NCBI GenBank assembly: GCA_019594235.1
Contig: JAFDTG010000061.1
Span: forward strand, 1 to 9,520
Direction: 5' to 3'
Origin: Candidatus Saliniplasma halalkaliphilum
GTDB taxonomy: Archaea > Thermoplasmatota > Thermoplasmata > Halarchaeoplasmatales > Halarchaeoplasmataceae
Length of the DNA stretch: 9,520 bases
Part shown: positions 5,979-9,520 of the stretch, one piece after another
Layout: each line of letters starts with the position of its first letter
How positions within the stretch are numbered: position 1 is the stretch's first letter
Made by a program: the position numbers and the translations under genes
The notes under the pieces: generated by a model
What the model was told of the DNA's origin: nothing
The model's input: only the letters and a program-made list of their open reading frames with translations
Database searches by the model: none

Positions 5979-7044
5979 AGAAAATATACCCGCGTTGATA
6001 TATGCGGAAGGAGAGTTTGGAAGGATCGACGGAAAAACAGCCAACGGCCTAGTTAGATTTTCAAAAAAGTACGATATCGTCGGCGTGATAGACAGTACCA
6101 GGCAAGAAAATTTTGCTCACGAAGTTCTAGATAACGTAGAAAAGAAGATACCTATATTTTCCAATCTCGAAGAGGCTATAAACAAATTAGATAGAAAACC
6201 AGAAGCTTTCATCAACGGTATCGCTAGAGATGGAGGAGGTTTCCCCTACGATAGGAAAGACATCTTCTTGAAAGCCATGGAGAACGGTATGGACCTAGTC
6301 CATGGCTGCCATGATCATATCTCTCAAGAAGAAGAGTTCAAAAAGAAAGCCGAAGAAAATGGAGTAGAAATTTGGGACACGAGGAGAGAACCAGATGATC
6401 CACATTTTTTCACTGGAAAACTCAGAGATATTGATTTCCCTCCACGTATATTGATCTCCGGCACTGACTGTGCCATAGGTAAGCGAACGTTTAGTGCGGA
6501 ATTATACAAAGAACTACAAGAACGGGGTTATAACCCAATTTTTGTGGCTACCGGGCAAACTGGTATAATACAGGGTGCAAAATATGGCTTTCCATTGGAC
6601 GGTATACGTGGAGACTTTCTGAGTGGTGAGGCTGAACACGTTATCTGGAAAGCATCTACCGAAGAAGACGCTGATGTGATAATAATCGAAGGTCAGGCTT
6701 GCATAGCACATCCACAAGGAGGTAATCCTCTAGCTTTGATGAAAGGGGTTCATCCCCATGGAATAGTTCTAATCCACGCACCGAGAAGGAAAGAAAAAGA
6801 CGGGCTGCCAGATTTTGATCCTCCAAATATAGATGAAGAAAAAGAAACTATCGAATTCTTTTATCCAGATTCGATCATATCTATAGGAATAAATCACGAG
6901 GGTGGAATCGATGTTGATGAATATATTCGTGAATATGAGGAAAAGTATGGATTACCCACTGAAGATGCTTTGAAAGGCAGACCGACCAAGACTACCGACC
7001 TTATCGAAAAAGAATTCATTCTAAAATATAAGAAGAATGACTAA
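5968..7044 (+). CDS. DUF1611 family P-loop protein (DgcN-like)
   Basis: A 358-residue cytosolic protein with the two-part DUF1611 architecture. An N-terminal Rossmann-like domain (about 5-150) includes a VGVIDST strand-turn (38-44) and GIARDGGG (84-91). A C-terminal P-loop domain resembles dethiobiotin synthetase, with a GxxxxxGKxT loop GTDCAIGKRT (165-174, K172), ATGQTG (194-199), GDFLSGEAE (215-223) and EGQACIAHP (241-249). The characterised member I know of is DgcN of marine bacteria, a D-glutamate N-acetyltransferase acting with the enolase-superfamily epimerase DgcA. No DgcA homologue is visible here; a PLP enzyme and a GNAT sit in its place. The start is ATG 5968 with AGGTG at 6 nt, overlapping the upstream gene by 11 nt, which implies translational coupling. 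An alternative start, GTG 5959, would add three residues. The family call is firm; that it acylates an amino acid or dipeptide is inference. Confidence 0.9.
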   Translation: MFVEENIPALIYAEGEFGRIDGKTANGLVRFSKKYDIVGVIDSTRQENFAHEVLDNVEKKIPIFSNLEEAINKLDRKPEAFINGIARDGGGFPYDRKDIFLKAMENGMDLVHGCHDHISQEEEFKKKAEENGVEIWDTRREPDDPHFFTGKLRDIDFPPRILISGTDCAIGKRTFSAELYKELQERGYNPIFVATGQTGIIQGAKYGFPLDGIRGDFLSGEAEHVIWKASTEEDADVIIIEGQACIAHPQGGNPLALMKGVHPHGIVLIHAPRRKEKDGLPDFDPPNIDEEKETIEFFYPDSIISIGINHEGGIDVDEYIREYEEKYGLPTEDALKGRPTKTTDLIEKEFILKYKKND

Positions 7045-7051
7045 TTAATCA

Positions 7052-7055
7052 AGGG
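7052..7055 (+). promoter_or_regulatory. Shine-Dalgarno site of the GNAT gene
   Basis: AGGG, 5 nt before the ATG at 7061 and inside the 16-nt gap after the DUF1611 stop. There is no room for a separate promoter. Confidence 0.5.
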
Positions 7056-7060
7056 ATATT

Positions 7061-7501
7061 ATGTCTGATATCAAGTACATCCTCTATGAGGATGAAGGGA
7101 TAGATGAAAAAATGTTCGATTATATCGCAAATTTACTTCACAGATATCTGCATGATTTCATCTCTGAAGAAGCTTTAAGACAAGACCTTGAGTACTGTAT
7201 CAAGAAAGGTAGAACGTTGACGGCATTCTATGAAGAAGAGTTGATAGGAGCAGTGACCGGAGTATACACTCCCTTCTTCGACAAATTCCATATCGCTCAT
7301 CTAGCTGTGGAAGAAAAATTTCAGGGAAGGGGTATCGGTAGAGAACTGGTAGAACGGGTCATACCTGATGACATATCTCCTTCAGTTCACCTGAACACTG
7401 AGAATCCGGGTATAGAAGAATTCTATAAAAAACTCGGTTTTCAAGCTACGCATTTACGTTACAAAAGGATTAGGTCTGGGGAACAAAAACCCAGTGATTA
7501 A
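7061..7501 (+). CDS. GNAT-family N-acetyltransferase
   Basis: A 146-residue cytosolic acetyl-CoA-dependent N-acetyltransferase. The acetyl-CoA pyrophosphate loop is QGRGIG (88-93), following strand IAHLAVEEKF (78-87). The late motif N-x-x-x-x-x-FYKKLGF (115-127) is the usual GNAT alpha4/beta7 region, with Y122 placed where a general acid commonly sits. Length is normal for a single-domain GNAT. It is the last gene of the operon, 16 nt after the DUF1611 stop, with its own Shine-Dalgarno. Its presence next to a DgcN-like protein hints at acetylation of an amino acid or a regulatory modification of a neighbouring enzyme, but GNAT substrates cannot be read from sequence. The stop codon lies in the A-tract shared with the terminator of the convergent dikinase. 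Confidence 0.9.
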   Translation: MSDIKYILYEDEGIDEKMFDYIANLLHRYLHDFISEEALRQDLEYCIKKGRTLTAFYEEELIGAVTGVYTPFFDKFHIAHLAVEEKFQGRGIGRELVERVIPDDISPSVHLNTENPGIEEFYKKLGFQATHLRYKRIRSGEQKPSD

Positions 7502-7516
7502 AAAAAAAGGGTTTTT
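7485..7516. terminator. Bidirectional terminator between the GNAT gene and ppdK
   Basis: A perfect 8-bp stem AAAAACCC (7485-7492) / GGGTTTTT (7509-7516) with a 16-nt loop spans the ends of the convergent genes. The loop contains A9 (7500-7508), which on the minus strand is a T9 tract 7 nt after the dikinase stop. On the plus strand the second arm ends in T5 after the GNAT stop. Both strands are thus served within 32 nt. Confidence 0.6.
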
Positions 7517-9438
7517 CAGTAACCGTCGACACCTTCGTCAACGGCCAATTCATCTTCGATTACAACCTGAGCTGCAGCTATCCTTGCAACAGGTACTCGG
7601 TAAGGTGAGCAGCTCACGTAATCCAGATCGTTCCTATAGCAGAACTTGACGGAATTCGGTTCTCCACCGTGTTCACCACATATCCCAACACTGAGATCAT
7701 CTTTGGTCTGTCTCCCTTTTTCTGTTCCCATTTTCACCAATTGACCAATACCTTCCTGGTCTAATACCTGGAATGGATCCTTATCGATTATACCCTTATC
7801 TAGGTATTCGGGAATGAACGTTCCAACGTCATCTCTACTGAACCCGAAGCCCATCTGAGTCAGGTCGTTTGTACCGAATGAGAAGAAATCAGCCTCCTCT
7901 GCTATTTTATCGGCGGTCAAAGCGGCTCGTGGTATCTCTATCATAGTACCGACTTCGTATTCAACTTCTGTATTCTCGCTGAATACTTCTTCCGCAGCTG
8001 GATCAACTATCTCATCCTTAATGACCTTTAGTTCATTCACATTACCGATCAACGGAACCATGATATGTGGTCGAGCATCGATACCCTCTTCCTGTGCTTC
8101 TGAAGCGGCCTCCAAAATAGCTCTGACCTGCATCTTATAGATCTCAGGATAAGTTATCCCGAGTCTGCATCCTCTGTGCCCCAACATGGGGTTCGCTTCT
8201 TCCAATCGGGCTACTCTTTTCTTGATCTCATCTACTTCTACACCCAACTTCTCTGCCAGTTCTTTTTGTGAATTTTCATCCGTTGGTGCGAATTCATGGA
8301 GCGGTGGATCTAATAATCTGATGGTCAACGGGTACCCGTCCATGACTTTGAACAAGCCCTTGAAGTCTTGTTTCTGCATGGGCATGAGTTCATCGATTGC
8401 TTTTTGCCGATCATCTTCATCCTTGGCAATTATCATCTGATGGACCACTCCCAAACGTTCTGGATCGAAGAACATATGCTCTGTTCTGGTCAAACCGATC
8501 CCTTCAGCGCCGAATTCCAACGCTTTCTGGGCATCCTCTGGAGTATCTGCATTTGTCCACACACCCATTTGTCGTATATCGTCGGCCCAACCTAGAAGTT
8601 TTTCAAATTCCATTGTGAATTTTGGTTCTATCAAAGGTGCTTCACCTAAAATGACATCTCCAGTGGTACCATCTATCGTGATGGTGTCATCAGCTTCGAC
8701 TCGTATATCGCCGACTTCGAAGTACTCGTTTTCAAGATCGATCTCGATCTCCTCGGCACCTGCTACACAGGGCTGACCCATGCCCCTTGCTACAACAGCT
8801 GCATGACTTGTCATTCCACCCCTGCTTGTCAGCACTCCCCGAGCAGCCGCCATACCGTGTATATCATCGGGTGTGGTTTCAGACCTTACTAATATTATAT
8901 CCTCGCCGTCGTTCCCCCTTCTGGCAGCCTCATCAGTATCAAAAACAACTTTTCCGGAAGCTGCCCCTGGTGATGCGTTCAATCCGCTGGCGATCTTTTC
9001 AACATCTGCATCTGTATCGATCTGTTTGTGTAATATCTTCTCGATCTGTTCACCTTCAACCCTTAAAAGAGCAACTTCTTTACTTATGATACCCTCTTCT
9101 ACCATATCATAGGCTATCTTGACCGCTGAATTCGGTGTTCTTTTACCGGTTCGAGTCTGAAGTATGTATAACTCCCCATCTTCGATAGTGAATTCAAGGT
9201 CCTGCATGTCTTTGTACTCGTCCTCCAATATCTGGCAGACCTCTTCTAACTCATCATATATCTCAGGCCAAATATCTTTTAAGTCATCGATTTGAAGAGG
9301 TGTTCTTATCCCTGCGACGACATCTTCTCCCTGTGCATTTCGAAGGAATTCACCATATATCTTGTTCTCTCCAGTTGAAGGGTCTCTAGTAAAAGCTACA
9401 CCACTTCCAGAATCATCTCCGGTGTTACCATAAACCAT
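7516..9438 (-). CDS. ppdK: Pyruvate, phosphate dikinase, missing its N-terminal quarter
   Basis: Cytosolic PPDK interconverts pyruvate + ATP + Pi and PEP + AMP + PPi, linking glycolysis and gluconeogenesis. The 640 visible residues run from MVYGNTGDDSG to the genuine C-terminus. Visible in order: the end of the ATP-grasp domain (1-100, with GVAFTRDPSTGE and LQTRTGKRT); the swivelling phosphohistidine domain (about 150-260) with catalytic H212 in GGMTSHAAV; and the PEP/pyruvate TIM barrel (about 280-630) with GLTRTEHMF (315-323), GHRGCRLG (420-427), FGTNDLTQ (521-528) and active-site C587 in GICGEHGG. H212 and C587 correspond to H455 and C831 of the Clostridium symbiosum enzyme, so about 240 residues are missing. 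M1 is not a true start: in PPDKs this Met lies mid-protein. Upstream, the frame runs into an inverted copy of the gene's own sequence (9438-9520) and then an in-frame stop at 9517-9519. The break is most likely a technical chimera rather than a pseudogene. The acidic C-terminus and PPDK-type motifs argue against PEP synthase. Confidence 0.93.
   Translation of the reverse strand: MVYGNTGDDSGSGVAFTRDPSTGENKIYGEFLRNAQGEDVVAGIRTPLQIDDLKDIWPEIYDELEEVCQILEDEYKDMQDLEFTIEDGELYILQTRTGKRTPNSAVKIAYDMVEEGIISKEVALLRVEGEQIEKILHKQIDTDADVEKIASGLNASPGAASGKVVFDTDEAARRGNDGEDIILVRSETTPDDIHGMAAARGVLTSRGGMTSHAAVVARGMGQPCVAGAEEIEIDLENEYFEVGDIRVEADDTITIDGTTGDVILGEAPLIEPKFTMEFEKLLGWADDIRQMGVWTNADTPEDAQKALEFGAEGIGLTRTEHMFFDPERLGVVHQMIIAKDEDDRQKAIDELMPMQKQDFKGLFKVMDGYPLTIRLLDPPLHEFAPTDENSQKELAEKLGVEVDEIKKRVARLEEANPMLGHRGCRLGITYPEIYKMQVRAILEAASEAQEEGIDARPHIMVPLIGNVNELKVIKDEIVDPAAEEVFSENTEVEYEVGTMIEIPRAALTADKIAEEADFFSFGTNDLTQMGFGFSRDDVGTFIPEYLDKGIIDKDPFQVLDQEGIGQLVKMGTEKGRQTKDDLSVGICGEHGGEPNSVKFCYRNDLDYVSCSPYRVPVARIAAAQVVIEDELAVDEGVDGY
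9188..9270 (-). repeat. Inverted repeat, left arm (inside ppdK)
   Basis: Reverse complement of 9438-9520, identical over all 83 positions compared base by base. This arm is in the correct ppdK frame and encodes the minus-strand peptide from WPEIYDELEEVC to MQDLEFT. The arms are separated by 167 bp (9271-9437). Confidence 0.97.
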
Positions 9439-9520
9439 GGCCTGAGATATATGATGAGTTAGAAGAGGTCTGCCAGATATTGGAGGACGAGTACAAAGAC
9501 ATGCAGGACCTTGAATTCAC
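9438..9520 (+). repeat. Inverted repeat, right arm; displaced ppdK fragment at the window end
   Basis: From 9442 the plus strand reads PEIYDELEEVC and onward to DLEF, the same peptide as the left arm on the opposite strand. It stops only at the window edge, so the copy may continue. The first 7 bases, TGGCCTG, are probably shared by the true upstream ppdK sequence: they supply the Q-A codons expected before MVYGN in PPDKs. They therefore look like a microhomology at the junction. Confidence 0.95.

Noticed and set aside
8186..9112. Several plus-strand open frames over ppdK
   Set aside because: They are shadows of a strongly conserved minus-strand enzyme and show no domain of their own.
7516..9438. 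ppdK as a pseudogene or a natural short dikinase starting at 9438
   Set aside because: The frame is intact with all catalytic residues, and the apparent start is a mid-protein Met of the family. The break coincides exactly with the inverted copy, so a technical junction explains it better.
9188..9520. Inverted repeat as transposon ends or a natural hairpin element
   Set aside because: Both arms are ppdK coding sequence, there is no transposase or target duplication, and the intervening 167 bp is ordinary in-frame ppdK.
1..9520. CRISPR array, tRNA, rRNA, riboswitch, prophage or defence genes
   Set aside because: No repeated spacer-like units, cloverleaf, conserved RNA core or relevant protein family was seen; nearly all sequence is explained by ordinary coding genes and short regulatory gaps.

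Overview
The window is AT-rich and gene-dense, and it looks archaeal, most likely from a euryarchaeal lineage. Evidence for this is TATA-like boxes at leaderless or short-leader distance from starts, oligo-T tracts just after stop codons, a REC/PAS/GAF histidine kinase whose two GAF domains share a G-V-F-Q motif familiar from archaeal sensors, and small membrane proteins with a zinc ribbon or proline-rich tail. I cannot name a genus. No rRNA, tRNA, CRISPR array, insertion sequence or phage gene is visible, and no gene-free stretch exceeds about 160 bases.

Layout, left to right. (1) 1-420, minus: the N-terminal 140 residues of a ZIP-family metal transporter, cut by the window edge, with its own promoter and a 10-bp palindrome next to the TATA-like box. 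(2) 519-3806, minus: a 1095-residue sensor kinase with an N-terminal receiver, then PAS-PAS-GAF-GAF-PAS and a HisKA/HATPase core. (3) 3963-4418, plus: a two-helix membrane protein with three tandem Pro/Gln repeats and a C-terminal zinc ribbon, divergent from the kinase. (4) 4522-4893, minus: a four-helix membrane protein with a proline-rich N-tail, convergent with the previous gene. (5) 5034-7501, plus: a compact three-gene operon of a fold-type II PLP enzyme related to threonine synthase, a DUF1611 P-loop protein (the family that includes the D-glutamate N-acetyltransferase DgcN) and a GNAT acetyltransferase. (6) 7516-9438, minus: pyruvate, phosphate dikinase without its N-terminal quarter, convergent with the operon.

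The most interesting biology is the PLP enzyme/DUF1611/GNAT operon. The first two genes overlap by 11 nt and the third follows after 16 nt, so they probably serve one pathway, plausibly processing or acetylating an amino acid (perhaps a D-amino acid). The substrate cannot be read from sequence. The most important structural observation is at the right end: positions 9438-9520 are a perfect 83-bp reverse-complement copy of 9188-9270, from within the same dikinase gene. It replaces the upstream part of that gene and joins at a likely 7-bp microhomology. This looks like a fold-back chimera from amplification, library preparation or assembly, so the dikinase is probably intact in the organism.
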